Source: Lysobacteraceae bacterium CU05-9 (GTDB lineage Bacteria > Pseudomonadota > Gammaproteobacteria > Xanthomonadales > Xanthomonadaceae). From it: a stretch of 64,000 nucleotides of DNA. How positions within the stretch are numbered: the first letter of the stretch is position 1; every line of letters begins with the position of its first letter. The stretch lies in assembly GCA_007556525.1 (NCBI GenBank), contig SWJS01000001.1, forward strand, positions 124,001 to 188,000, written 5' to 3'. Shown here piece after piece: positions 23,852 to 34,435 of this stretch. The position numbers and the translations under genes are program-made. A model generated the notes under the pieces. It did not search any database. It saw only the letters and a program-made list of their open reading frames with translations, and was not told where the DNA came from.

Positions 23852-24597
23852 TGCGCTGGTGGGTGCTCCTGTGCTTGAGCATTGCCATGTTCGTGGCTAC
23901 TGTTGCGTCGGCACAGGATGACGATTTCACCAATTCGGATCCGAAAGTCGTTGTAACGAAGGGAATCCTGAAAGATCCCGAATTTCGTGTGGAGTCACGC
24001 AAGCTGGGCTTCCGACGTGACGTGGAGATGTTGCAGTGGACTCGCGAAGAAGGTGAGTACGTCATGCGATGGCGCGATGCACGGATTCCGGATGAAAGTT
24101 TTGATGCCGATCATCGCAATCCGCCGATGCCTTTGTTACGTTCCGCGATTTGGTTATCGGATGACGCCACGATTGACGGGAAACCGGTCGATCCAGCGGT
24201 ATTGATGTCGCTTGGACAGTGGATTCGGATGCGGCCGAGTTTTTCGAAAGTTCCTTATCGCTGGTCGCGGCGATTTGAACCGGATGGCGATGGAATGTCT
24301 AACTCGGATAACCCACTGGAGCCCGCAATCGGAGATGTCCGCATTACGTGGAGCGAAATGTTTGTGCCGACGCTCGAGCGACAAGTGGTTTTCGCGAATG
24401 GAATGTGGCAGTTGACCGACAGTCTGTCGATTGATTACGCGACCCGTGAACAGCTATTGCGGCAATCGCATCAGGACGAAGCGCGCATTACGTTGAACAA
24501 TTTCCTGTTCCGATTTTGGTCGTGGGCTGCAATGACGTTGTTCGCAACGTTGCTCATTGCCCGGATTTACTTGAACTACAAAAAAGCCCGCGATTAA
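23848..24597 (+). CDS. TMEM43 (LUMA)-family protein, compact form
   Basis: A 249-residue protein with an N-terminal signal or anchor (about 3-22) and one C-terminal membrane helix (about 222-242). The central region matches TMEM43: [20 protein letters not shown] (about 39-58) then EMLQW, and further on [15 protein letters not shown] (about 155-169), equivalent to the human NPKYPEVGDLRVSF region. Human TMEM43 has three C-terminal helices; here only one is present. Its function in bacteria is unknown. It ends the ferredoxin-ggt-MBL run, and its stop codon lies in the loop of a terminator hairpin. Confidence 0.7.
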   Translation: MMRWWVLLCLSIAMFVATVASAQDDDFTNSDPKVVVTKGILKDPEFRVESRKLGFRRDVEMLQWTREEGEYVMRWRDARIPDESFDADHRNPPMPLLRSAIWLSDDATIDGKPVDPAVLMSLGQWIRMRPSFSKVPYRWSRRFEPDGDGMSNSDNPLEPAIGDVRITWSEMFVPTLERQVVFANGMWQLTDSLSIDYATREQLLRQSHQDEARITLNNFLFRFWSWAAMTLFATLLIARIYLNYKKARD

Positions 24598-24608
24598 CGC
24601 GGGCTTTC
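24581..24608. terminator. Bidirectional terminator containing a stop codon in its loop
   Basis: AGCCCGCG (24585-24592) pairs with CGCGGGCT (24598-24605) around ATTAA, whose TAA (24595-24597) is the stop of the TMEM43-like gene. T-runs flank it on both strands (A-run at 24580-24585, TTTC after 24605), so it serves the convergent aminotransferase gene too. Confidence 0.88.
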
Positions 24609-24615
24609 TGCACAT

Positions 24616-26112
24616 TTAAGCAACTTCTTTCGTCGTTGCCTTCGCGCCGGGACCTTCCAGCAAGGCGCGCTTCACTTGCGCGACGATGAGGTCGACTTCG
24701 CGGTCGGTGATCGTAAACGTCGGGGTGAATCGCAACGAGTTCGCACCACCGTGAATCACGCCAATGCCGTTGTAGCGCATGAACTCTTCGGTCGAGTTCG
24801 AGCCGAAGCACTTGAACTGATTGGAAAGTTCAACGGAGAACAGCAAGCCCGTTCCTTGAACCTTCGTGATCAAGCCACCGAGTTCGTTGCGCAGTGCTTC
24901 GAGTTTGGTGAGGAAATTCTCGCCTTGTTTCGCAATGTTCGCGCGGACGTCATCCGTCACGAGGTCCATGACAACGCAAGCGACATCGAGACCGCGTGGG
25001 TTGGTGGTCATCGTGTTGCCGTACAAACCGGTCTTATAGACGTTGGCCGCACGTTCGGTCATCGCAAGTACCGACAGTGGGAACTGACCGGCATTCAACG
25101 CCTTCGAATACGATTCCATGTCCGGTGCTTCAATGCCTTCGAAGCCAGGGTAATCGACAATCGACAAAACGCCATGCGCACGCAGACCCGCCTGGATCGA
25201 ATCGACCATCAGCAGCGAGCCATGTTCGGTCGTCAGCTTACGTGCTTCGTTATAGAACTCAACAGGTACCGCGCGGCCCGGATCACCTTCACCCATGACA
25301 GGCTCGAGGAACATCGCCTCAATGAACCAGTTGTTCGCTTCAGCATCGGCAAACGCCTTGCGCAGTTGATCCATATCGTAAGGATCGATGCGGATCACCG
25401 AATCTTCGTTGCGGTAGCTCGCGAGATACTGCACATAAGACTTACGCGAAGAATCGGAATACAGGGCAGGGCGGTCGGTACGGCCGTGGAAGCTTCCCTT
25501 CACGACGACGCGCTTGATCGTCGCGCCTTCGTGGCGTGCACCAGGATCCGTCATGACCTTCGCGTTCGCATCAGCAAGACGCGTTGCGATACCAACGGCT
25601 TCGGAGCCGGAGTTCAAACAGACGAATTTCGCGAAAGGACAGTTGCCATTGCCAATTGCCGCGCGCAGCTTCGCATTAAAGCGAGCTTGCGACAGTGCCG
25701 GCGTCATGATGTTCGCCAGCACTTGCGGCTTGCTCATGACTTCGAGAACCTTGGCTGGCGTGTGACCGAAGCCAAGCATGCCGTAGCCACCCGAATCGTG
25801 CAAAATCGCGCCCTTCAACGTCACGATCCATGGACCGCTGGCCGCAAGGGCAACATATGGGTTCACCGCGTCGGTGGCGTAGAAATTGACGTAACCATCC
25901 TGCACGGCTGCGATTTGCGCGGACTCGTCGAGGTCCAGCAGATCTGCAAACTCAGACTTTGCAGCCTCGTAGTTCGCGGCAGCGCGCTCAATCGCTTCGT
26001 TGAGCTCCGGATAATCATTGATAAATGCTTCAACCGTGGCGTCATCCAAGCCTTCGGTCAAGCGGGCTCCGGCGTGGGCGCGAAGCGGTTGCAACAGGGA
26101 CAAAACAGACAT
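24616..26112 (-). CDS. Class III PLP-dependent aminotransferase, divergent
   Basis: A 498-residue fold-type I enzyme. The PLP lysine is Lys337 in ESYSKALNAGQFPLSV. The cofactor Asp lies in LLMVDSIQAGLRAHG (Asp304), where most class III enzymes have DEVQTGFGRTG. CLNSGSEAVGIATRLAD is the phosphate-cup glycine/serine stretch, SFHGRT the ring-stacking motif, and GNTMTTNPRGLDVA the N-terminal active-site loop of the partner. An N-terminal extension of about 80 residues precedes the domain. Lysine epsilon-aminotransferase-like enzymes are the nearest relatives I can suggest, but the substrate is unknown. I start at 26112, which has AGGAGTG upstream, rather than at 26151. Confidence 0.8.
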   Translation of the reverse strand: MSVLSLLQPLRAHAGARLTEGLDDATVEAFINDYPELNEAIERAAANYEAAKSEFADLLDLDESAQIAAVQDGYVNFYATDAVNPYVALAASGPWIVTLKGAILHDSGGYGMLGFGHTPAKVLEVMSKPQVLANIMTPALSQARFNAKLRAAIGNGNCPFAKFVCLNSGSEAVGIATRLADANAKVMTDPGARHEGATIKRVVVKGSFHGRTDRPALYSDSSRKSYVQYLASYRNEDSVIRIDPYDMDQLRKAFADAEANNWFIEAMFLEPVMGEGDPGRAVPVEFYNEARKLTTEHGSLLMVDSIQAGLRAHGVLSIVDYPGFEGIEAPDMESYSKALNAGQFPLSVLAMTERAANVYKTGLYGNTMTTNPRGLDVACVVMDLVTDDVRANIAKQGENFLTKLEALRNELGGLITKVQGTGLLFSVELSNQFKCFGSNSTEEFMRYNGIGVIHGGANSLRFTPTFTITDREVDLIVAQVKRALLEGPGAKATTKEVA

Positions 26113-26218
26113 CCGGAACACTCCTAAATCGTTCTTGCACTCCGTGGGCAATCCTTCGATTTTAGCAAACGCCCCTCACGGGGGTAACCCCCTAGCCATA
26201 TGCGCTAAAATGTGACCC

Positions 26219-28425
<2,207 letters not shown>

Positions 28426-28453
28426 AACATCCTCAGTAGGACCTTATTCCCCT

Positions 28454-28459
28454 TATAAT
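28454..28459 (+). promoter_or_regulatory. Possible -10 box upstream of yajC-secDF
   Basis: TATAAT at 28454-28459 lies 42 nt before the yajC ATG, flanked by CCCC and GGGG. A -35 box at the right distance is not evident, so an internal promoter for the translocase genes is possible but not shown. Confidence 0.3.
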
Positions 28460-28500
28460 TGGGGGTTCACTTTTTCGACCCCGTTAACTGAGGCGATTTC

Positions 28501-28845
28501 ATGAGTTTGACTGATCTGTTTATTTCGACCGCACACGCACAAGCTGGCGGCGGCTCTGCCGGTGGTGGACTGGGTTCCATGCTGTTGATGTTCCCGCTGC
28601 TGTTCGTTGTGATGTATTTCCTGACGATCCGTCCGCAAATGAAGAAGCAGAAAGAACACAAGGCCATGCTTGACGCGCTGTCCGCAGGCGATGAAGTCCT
28701 GACGAACGGTGGCATCGCAGGCCGCGTGAAGTCGATCGGCGAACAATTCGTCAGTGTCGAAATTGCTGACAACACCGTGATCCGCGTCCAGAAGGGTGCG
28801 CTCGCGATGGTCCTGCCGAAGGGCACATTGGCCAAGGCGGCCTAA
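28501..28845 (+). CDS. yajC: Sec translocon accessory subunit YajC
   Basis: A 114-residue single-span inner-membrane protein. A Gly/Ala-rich N-terminus (QAGGGSAGGGLGSM) precedes the helix LLMFPLLFVVMYFLTIRPQ (about 30-48), then the signature MKKQKEHKAMLDALSAGDEVLTNGGI (about 50-75), a small cytoplasmic SH3-like domain. It associates with SecDF-YidC. A terminator-like hairpin separates it from secD, which may lower but need not block read-through. Confidence 0.95.
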   Translation: MSLTDLFISTAHAQAGGGSAGGGLGSMLLMFPLLFVVMYFLTIRPQMKKQKEHKAMLDALSAGDEVLTNGGIAGRVKSIGEQFVSVEIADNTVIRVQKGALAMVLPKGTLAKAA

Positions 28846-28862
28846 GAGTTATTTTTTCAGAG

Positions 28863-28884
28863 AGCGGGCATTGCGCCCGCTTTC
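28863..28884 (+). terminator. Intra-operon hairpin between yajC and secD
   Basis: AGCGGGC (28863-28869) pairs with GCCCGCT (28875-28881), 5-nt loop, followed by only TTT then mixed bases. With such a weak T-run it may attenuate rather than stop transcription into secD. Confidence 0.55.
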
Positions 28885-28905
28885 GCTGTTTTGAGTTCCG
28901 TTCCT

Positions 28906-30771
28906 ATGTTGACCTTCCCCCGCTGGAAATATTTCATCGTCCTCGTTGTGACGATCCTTGCATTCCTGTATGCGATGCCGAACATCTATCCTCAGGATAG
29001 TTCGGTGCAGATCAGCTCCGCACGTGGCGCGCCGATCAATGCCGCACTGGAAACGCGCGTAAAGAATGTCGTTGCAGCAGCCGGGATCACACCGAAGTCG
29101 ATTGAGATCGTGAAGGACAACGTTCTTGTCCGTTTACACAATCCGGATGATCAGTCGGTTGCAGCGGATTCGCTCCGCAGTGAGCTGGGCTCGGACTACG
29201 TCGTCGCGTTGAACCTCGCTTCCAACGTTCCAGCTTGGCTGACGAAGATCGGTGCACGCCAAATGTATCTCGGCCTCGACTTGCAGGGTGGTGTTCACTT
29301 CACGATGCAGGTCGACCAGAAGGCTGCACTGGACAAGCGCGTTGAGGCGATGGCGGAAGAAGTCCGCAATACCTTGGCGGATAAGAAGATCGTTCCGGAT
29401 TCTGTCGATCGCACGGCAACGAACGTCATCACGATCAAACTGCGCAACCCGGCAGACGTCGGTCCTGCACAGGATGCACTGTTCCTTTCGCAGCCAACAC
29501 TGCAGTTCAACGCAGAAGGAACGAATCTGCAGATGATCATCCCGGAAGCTGAGACCCGCCGTCTCGCTGCGGAAGCCATTGAGCAGAACGTCGGCACGTT
29601 GCGTAACCGCATTAACGCGCTCGGCGTGTCGGAACCTGTGATTCAACGTCAAGGTGACAGCCGCATTGTGGTTCAGTTGCCGGGTGTTCAAGACACCGCG
29701 CAAGCGAAGCGCGTACTGGGTGCAACAGCAACCCTGGAATGGCGTGCAACGCTTGATGGTGATGCCGTCGCAGCAGCGGAGTCGGGTAATGTCCCACCGA
29801 ATGCGCGGGTTTTTTATTACAAGCAACGTGGACCGGGTGGTCAGCAGATTCCTGTGTTGCTGAGCAAGCGTGTGATCGCAACGGGTGACCAGATGGTGAC
29901 GGCATCGGCATCGACCGATCCGCAATCGGGTACGCCTTCGGTCAACGTCAAGTTGAATGACGCAGCAGGTCAACGCATGTTTGACTTCACAAGCCAGAAC
30001 GTCGGCAAGAACATGGCCGTTGTCTATGTTGAACGCATTCCTGAAGTGCAGATGGTTGATGGCAAGGAAGTACACACCACGCGCATCAGCGAAGAAGTGA
30101 TCTCGAATGCGACGGTCAACGGCGTTTTCGGCAAGGAATTCATTACGTCCGGTCTGGGTTCGATGCAGGAAGCGCAGGATCTGGCTTTGCTGTTGCGCTC
30201 CGGTTCGTTGGCGGCGCCGATGGACTTCGTTGAAGAACGCGTTGTCGGTCCTTCGCTCGGTAAGCAGAACGTTGAGAACGGCATGAAAGCAATTTCATAT
30301 TCGTTCGGCTTCGCGTTGCTGTTCTTCCTGTTCTACTACCGCATGTTCGGCATCATCACGGTTCTTTCGTTGTTGTTGAACTTGCTGTTGCTGGTTGCCG
30401 TCATGAGCTTGTTCGGAGCAACGCTGACCCTGCCAGGCTTGGCGGGTATCGCATTGACCGTTGGTATGTCCGTTGACGCAAACGTCCTGATTAACGAGCG
30501 GATACGGGAGGAGCTTCGGGACGGGTTACCGCCCAAGGCGGCAATCGCCAGAGGCTACGAACGCGCAACCGGTACGATTTGGGACGCGAACGTCACGGCA
30601 ATTCTTGCAGGTATTGCATTGTTCGCATTCGGTACCGGTCCGGTGAAGGGCTTCGCCGTCTCGATGATCGTCGGTATCGTGACCTCGATGTATACCGCAG
30701 TTACAGTTTCACGCGCATTGGCAACGATCGTTTACGGTGGCAACCGTAAGGTCAAGTCGGTCGCGATTTAA
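28906..30771 (+). CDS. secD: Protein translocase subunit SecD
   Basis: A 621-residue RND-type membrane protein with six helices, using proton motive force to complete export. Residues 1-25 form the first helix (WKYFIVLVVTILAFLYAMPN). The periplasmic P1 region has the YLGLDLQGGVHFTMQVD signature (about 121-137) and NVGTLRNRINALGVSEPVIQ. The C-terminal bundle has AALFF-type helices, GIALTVGMSVDANVLINERIRE (about 513-534) with the conserved Asp, and GTGPVKGFAVSMIVGIVTSM. The ATG at 28906 fits the family start; a TTG at 28891 is less likely. secF follows after 11 nt. Confidence 0.96.
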   Translation: MLTFPRWKYFIVLVVTILAFLYAMPNIYPQDSSVQISSARGAPINAALETRVKNVVAAAGITPKSIEIVKDNVLVRLHNPDDQSVAADSLRSELGSDYVVALNLASNVPAWLTKIGARQMYLGLDLQGGVHFTMQVDQKAALDKRVEAMAEEVRNTLADKKIVPDSVDRTATNVITIKLRNPADVGPAQDALFLSQPTLQFNAEGTNLQMIIPEAETRRLAAEAIEQNVGTLRNRINALGVSEPVIQRQGDSRIVVQLPGVQDTAQAKRVLGATATLEWRATLDGDAVAAAESGNVPPNARVFYYKQRGPGGQQIPVLLSKRVIATGDQMVTASASTDPQSGTPSVNVKLNDAAGQRMFDFTSQNVGKNMAVVYVERIPEVQMVDGKEVHTTRISEEVISNATVNGVFGKEFITSGLGSMQEAQDLALLLRSGSLAAPMDFVEERVVGPSLGKQNVENGMKAISYSFGFALLFFLFYYRMFGIITVLSLLLNLLLLVAVMSLFGATLTLPGLAGIALTVGMSVDANVLINERIREELRDGLPPKAAIARGYERATGTIWDANVTAILAGIALFAFGTGPVKGFAVSMIVGIVTSMYTAVTVSRALATIVYGGNRKVKSVAI

Positions 30772-30782
30772 GGGAGAACATC

Positions 30783-31745
30783 ATGAAACCATTTAACGTT
30801 TTCCCATATGGCTCGAAGATTGACTTCATGCGAGTGCGCTGGTTTTCGATGGGGCTTGCAATTGCGCTTGCTGTCATCTCATTGATCGGCATCGCCACGA
30901 AGGGCTTCAATTTCGCACTCGACTTCACCGGTGGTACGGCGGTCGAATTGCATTTCGATAAGCCAGTGAATGTCGAACAGGTTCGCGGCAAGCTGGACGA
31001 CGGTGGCTTCGGTGGGGCGCAAGTTCAGACCTTCGGTTCCGGCAACGATCTTCTGGTCCGTCTGCAGACGATTGGTGACAGTGAAGGTGTCAACAAGGTC
31101 AGCCAGCAAACCGCAACGCAAATCCAGAAGTTGCTGACAACGGATGGCAACAAGGCATCGGTCGTGAGCTCGGAGTTTGTCGGTCCTCAAGTCGGTAAGG
31201 ATCTCGCACAGAACGGTGTTTGGGCAGTTGTGTTCGTGTTGGTCGGATTCCTGATCTACATCTCATTCCGTTTCGAAAAGAAATTCGCAGTCGCGGCAGT
31301 CGTCGGCACATTGCACGACGTCCTGATCTGTTTGGGTTGGTTCGCATGGACGCAACATGAGTTCGACTTGACGGTGCTCGCGGGTGTTTTGTCCGTCATG
31401 GGTTTCTCGATCAACGATACGATCGTGGTGTTCGACCGTGTGCGTGAGAACTTCCGTTCGATGCGTGGCGATCCGAAGAATATTTTGAATATCTCGATCA
31501 ACCAAACGCTGTCGCGTACCGTCATTACGTCGTTCGTTGCGTTGCTGTCCGCTTTGGCACTGTACATCTACGGCGGTGATTCGATGCGCGGCATGTCCGA
31601 AGCGATGATCATCGGTATCGTGATTGGTACGCTGTCATCGATCTTCATCTCGGCGCCAATGTTGACGCTGAAGCATCTGCGCGTGACGCATGAAGATATG
31701 ATGCCGAAGACCAAGTACGACGCAGAACTCGCGCGTCGTCCTTAA
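30783..31745 (+). CDS. secF: Protein translocase subunit SecF
   Basis: A 320-residue partner of SecD. The first helix is near residues 20-40, followed by the conserved GFNFALDFTGGTAVELHF (about 41-58) and a periplasmic domain to about residue 135. Five more helices follow, with VLSVMGFSINDTIVVFDRVREN (about 204-225) holding the conserved Asp/Asn and MSEAMIIGIVIGTLSSIFIS. The start has GGGAGAACATC directly upstream. It ends the yajC-secDF operon at a strong terminator. Confidence 0.96.
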   Translation: MKPFNVFPYGSKIDFMRVRWFSMGLAIALAVISLIGIATKGFNFALDFTGGTAVELHFDKPVNVEQVRGKLDDGGFGGAQVQTFGSGNDLLVRLQTIGDSEGVNKVSQQTATQIQKLLTTDGNKASVVSSEFVGPQVGKDLAQNGVWAVVFVLVGFLIYISFRFEKKFAVAAVVGTLHDVLICLGWFAWTQHEFDLTVLAGVLSVMGFSINDTIVVFDRVRENFRSMRGDPKNILNISINQTLSRTVITSFVALLSALALYIYGGDSMRGMSEAMIIGIVIGTLSSIFISAPMLTLKHLRVTHEDMMPKTKYDAELARRP

Positions 31746-31764
31746 GCTTCAGGACTTCAAATGC

Positions 31765-31795
31765 AAAAAAGCCAGGCGACATGCCTGGCTTTCTT
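31765..31795. terminator. Bidirectional terminator between secF and suhB
   Basis: AGCCAGGC (31770-31777) pairs with GCCTGGCT (31783-31790), 5-nt loop GACAT. An A-run on the left and TTTCTT on the right allow termination in both directions, as needed for these convergent genes. Confidence 0.88.
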
Positions 31796-31813
31796 GTTAC
31801 GCGTTTGAATCAA

Positions 31814-32644
31814 TCAACGAAATGCTGCGGCGTAGCCTGAGCTCTGGATCGTCTTCACCAATGCGTCGGCAACCTTGACGTTACCTGCGACCAATGGACG
31901 GCCTTCGACGTTCGCCATGTCCATAGCTTTCGTCTTCAAGCCATTGAAGTCGCAGACCTTGCCGCCGGATTCGCGGACCATCAGTACACCAGCTGCGATG
32001 TCCCATGGCTTCACGCCGGCTTCGAAATATGCGTCTGCCTTGCCAGCAGCAACATAAGCAAGATCCAAAGCGGCGGAGCCCGTGCGGCGGATATCTTCTG
32101 CGACGCCCAGCAATTCTTCGACCGTGCGCATTTGCGGTGCAATGCGTTCGCGCTCGCGAGGAGGGAAGCCGGTGATGATCATCGCGCCTTCAAGATTGTT
32201 GCGGTCCGCGACACGGATGCGCTTGTCATTCAACATTGCTCCCGAGCCCTTGCTCGCCGTGAACAGGTCATTGCGCAACGGATCAAAAATCACGCCATGA
32301 ATCGGCTCGCCATCTTCGCACAACGCAATCGACACGCAGAAGTGACCGATGCCATGTAGGTAGTTGCTGGTGCCGTCGAGTGGATCAATGACGTAGGTGA
32401 ACTTGGCGCCGGATTCAGCAAGCTTGCTCGCGCCGGATTCTTCGCCGATGATGCCGAAGTCAGGGTTCGCGTACTTGAGTTCCTTGATGATGATTTCTTC
32501 AGCCTTGCGATCGACTTCGGATGCGAAGTCCATGCGACCCTTCTCCTCAACCTTGATGGATTCAAGGCGGTTCATGTGGCTCAGCAAAACATTTCCGGCG
32601 GCGCGTGCGGCCTTAACCATGATAGTGACTGCGGGTTTCTGCAT
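31814..32644 (-). CDS. suhB: Inositol-1-monophosphatase / antitermination-associated protein SuhB
   Basis: A 276-residue Mg-dependent phosphatase. FGIIGEESG (about 63-71) supplies metal-binding Glu, and [15 protein letters not shown] (about 83-97) is the DPxDGT motif. [18 protein letters not shown] (about 212-229) is the second family signature. In E. coli SuhB also joins the rRNA antitermination complex. The start at 32644 matches the family N-terminus ([17 protein letters not shown]); a long upstream extension of the frame is not real. It is divergent from trmJ, the same pairing as in E. coli. Confidence 0.95.
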   Translation of the reverse strand: MQKPAVTIMVKAARAAGNVLLSHMNRLESIKVEEKGRMDFASEVDRKAEEIIIKELKYANPDFGIIGEESGASKLAESGAKFTYVIDPLDGTSNYLHGIGHFCVSIALCEDGEPIHGVIFDPLRNDLFTASKGSGAMLNDKRIRVADRNNLEGAMIITGFPPRERERIAPQMRTVEELLGVAEDIRRTGSAALDLAYVAAGKADAYFEAGVKPWDIAAGVLMVRESGGKVCDFNGLKTKAMDMANVEGRPLVAGNVKVADALVKTIQSSGYAAAFR

Positions 32645-32757
32645 ACGGAAAGTGCTCCAGGGAGGATTGAGGGCATTGCTGGCGAAGTAAAAAGAACAGT
32701 TGGCGTCGAGCGCCGTCGCACAGTTTATCATTGAATGTCCGATTGACAGGCAATTCC

Positions 32758-33537
32758 ATGCGACAACTCCTATCTGAAACCGTGAGACGGGTCCGTTTTG
32801 TGCTTGTTGCCACCCAGCATTCCGGCAACACTGGCTCGGCAGCGCGCGCACTGAAAACGATGGGGTTCGATCACCTGGTGCTCGTGAATCCAGCCAGGTT
32901 GCCCGACGAAACCGCGCATGCAATGGCTGCGGGCGCCGAAGATGTCCTGGATGGCGCGCGAATTTGCAGCACCTTGGAGGAGGCGGTCGCTGACTGTCGC
33001 TGGGTTGTTGGGACGACAGCACGCGCGCGGCGCATCGGACTGGAAGAGCTGACACCCCGCCAAGCTAGCCAGCGCGCTCGATCGATCCTCAATGAAAGCG
33101 ATGGCGCGGAGATCGCAATCGTGTTCGGCCGTGAGCGTACCGGATTGACCAACGACGAACTTCAGTTGTGCAACGCCGGCTTGATGATTGACGCAAATCC
33201 CGAATACAGCTCGTTGAATCTCGCAGCCGCGGTGCAGGTCATTGCGTATGAGTTGCGGACTCAGCTGACCGACGACGAAGCCGAAAGCGCAAGCAGCGTG
33301 ACGTTGCAGTGGCAGCCGGATAAGGCGGCGACGCATGGGCAGTTGGAAGGATTTTTTGGACAGACGGCCAAAATCCTTGAGCGCATTGATTTCCATAAAG
33401 GTCGCGAGGAACGGTCGGCGTTGTTCAAGTTGCGCAGGTTATTCATGCGCTGGCCGATGGATGAGAAGGAACTGCGGATGTTGCGTGGCATATTGCATGA
33501 TATGGAACGCGCGTTGAGAATACAGAGTGATGATTAA
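32758..33537 (+). CDS. trmJ: tRNA (cytidine/uridine-32-2'-O)-methyltransferase TrmJ
   Basis: A 259-residue SPOUT-class enzyme. [20 protein letters not shown] (about 10-29) and the following K-T-M-GF are the N-terminal signature. [19 protein letters not shown] (about 121-139) and [17 protein letters not shown] (about 149-165) form the knotted SAM site. The C-terminal helical tail is the TrmJ dimer extension. I chose ATG 32758 over a TTG at 32731. Its end overlaps the start of the PhnD-like gene by 8 nt. Confidence 0.94.
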   Translation: MRQLLSETVRRVRFVLVATQHSGNTGSAARALKTMGFDHLVLVNPARLPDETAHAMAAGAEDVLDGARICSTLEEAVADCRWVVGTTARARRIGLEELTPRQASQRARSILNESDGAEIAIVFGRERTGLTNDELQLCNAGLMIDANPEYSSLNLAAAVQVIAYELRTQLTDDEAESASSVTLQWQPDKAATHGQLEGFFGQTAKILERIDFHKGREERSALFKLRRLFMRWPMDEKELRMLRGILHDMERALRIQSDD

Positions 33538-34435
33538 GGGTTTTGTCAGTGCGTTGCTGCTCACGGTATCGATCTTCGGCATGCATTCGGTGCAGGCTGA
33601 GGAACTCGTGTTCGGACGCATCAGTGATAGCCCGAAGGATTCCTATCGCGAACTGAAACCGTTGCTGGATTACGTCGTGCCGCGGATGAAGTCCGTTGGT
33701 GTCACGAGCGGACGCATCCTCATGGCGAAGGATATGTCGCAGATGCTCGGATTCCTGCGTCGTGGCGAAGTCGATTGGGTATCCGAGACGACAGCGATGG
33801 GAACACTGCTGCAAGTCCGCGGTAATGCGGTGCCGATTCTGCTGACGGAACGGTCAGGCGTGGCGACATACAAGACATTGATTTTCGTGCGTAAGGATAG
33901 TCCGATCATGGACTTGTCGCAGATGAAAGGTCGCAGCATTGCATTTCAACGGCCATCGTCGACGACGTCGTTTTTCTTGCCGGCATCGATGCTACTCGAG
34001 AAGAAGTACCGTCTGCAGAACCTGCAGTCGCCTTTCACGAAAGTGGACTCGCATGAAGTCGGGTATATTTTTGCGCAGTCCGAACGCAATATTTCGACGT
34101 GGGTGCACAAGCGCATCGTTGACGCAGGAACGTTCAGTACGATCGGCTGGGAGAATCCCAATCAGATGCCGCCGCAGTTCCGCAAGGATTTCCGCGTGAT
34201 TGCAACCAGTGCAGAGGTCCCGCGTGCGTTGGAACTCGTGTCGCCGCAGTTGTCGCCGAAGATCCGTGAGCGACTGAAGGAAGTCCTGCTCAACGCGCAT
34301 CAGGATCCTGCGGCCGCCAAGGCATTGCAAAGTTACTACCGAACGCGCGTATTCAAGCCGGTATCGCCTGAAGAGATGCGCAAGCTTCGCGCGATGGGTG
34401 GGCGAATGCATAACGTACGAGAGGCTCTGGAATAG
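33530..34435 (+). CDS. PhnD-like periplasmic substrate-binding protein (phosphate/phosphonate family)
   Basis: A 301-residue exported protein with a signal peptide (about 1-22, ending VQAEE). The two-lobed PhnD fold is shown by ELKPLLDYVVPRM, ILMAKDMSQMLGFLRRGEVDWVSET (about 62-86) and MKGRSIAFQRPSSTTSFFLP (about 128-147), the ligand-loop signature with the conserved Ser/Thr run. The C-terminal helices contain LNAHQDPAAAKALQSY. No ABC permease or ATPase gene follows; instead the stop overlaps a GGDEF-EAL gene by one base (TAGTG). I infer that it acts as a periplasmic ligand sensor for that receptor rather than in transport. Confidence 0.82.
   Translation: MIKGFVSALLLTVSIFGMHSVQAEELVFGRISDSPKDSYRELKPLLDYVVPRMKSVGVTSGRILMAKDMSQMLGFLRRGEVDWVSETTAMGTLLQVRGNAVPILLTERSGVATYKTLIFVRKDSPIMDLSQMKGRSIAFQRPSSTTSFFLPASMLLEKKYRLQNLQSPFTKVDSHEVGYIFAQSERNISTWVHKRIVDAGTFSTIGWENPNQMPPQFRKDFRVIATSAEVPRALELVSPQLSPKIRERLKEVLLNAHQDPAAAKALQSYYRTRVFKPVSPEEMRKLRAMGGRMHNVREALE

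Noticed and set aside
24676-26127. 483-codon plus-strand frame opposite the class III aminotransferase
   Set aside because: Shadow of the aminotransferase gene; no recognisable protein features.
32645-33055. N-terminal extension of the suhB frame by about 137 codons
   Set aside because: The family N-terminus is at 32644. The extension is Arg/Ser/Cys-rich, runs antisense to trmJ and shows no domain.
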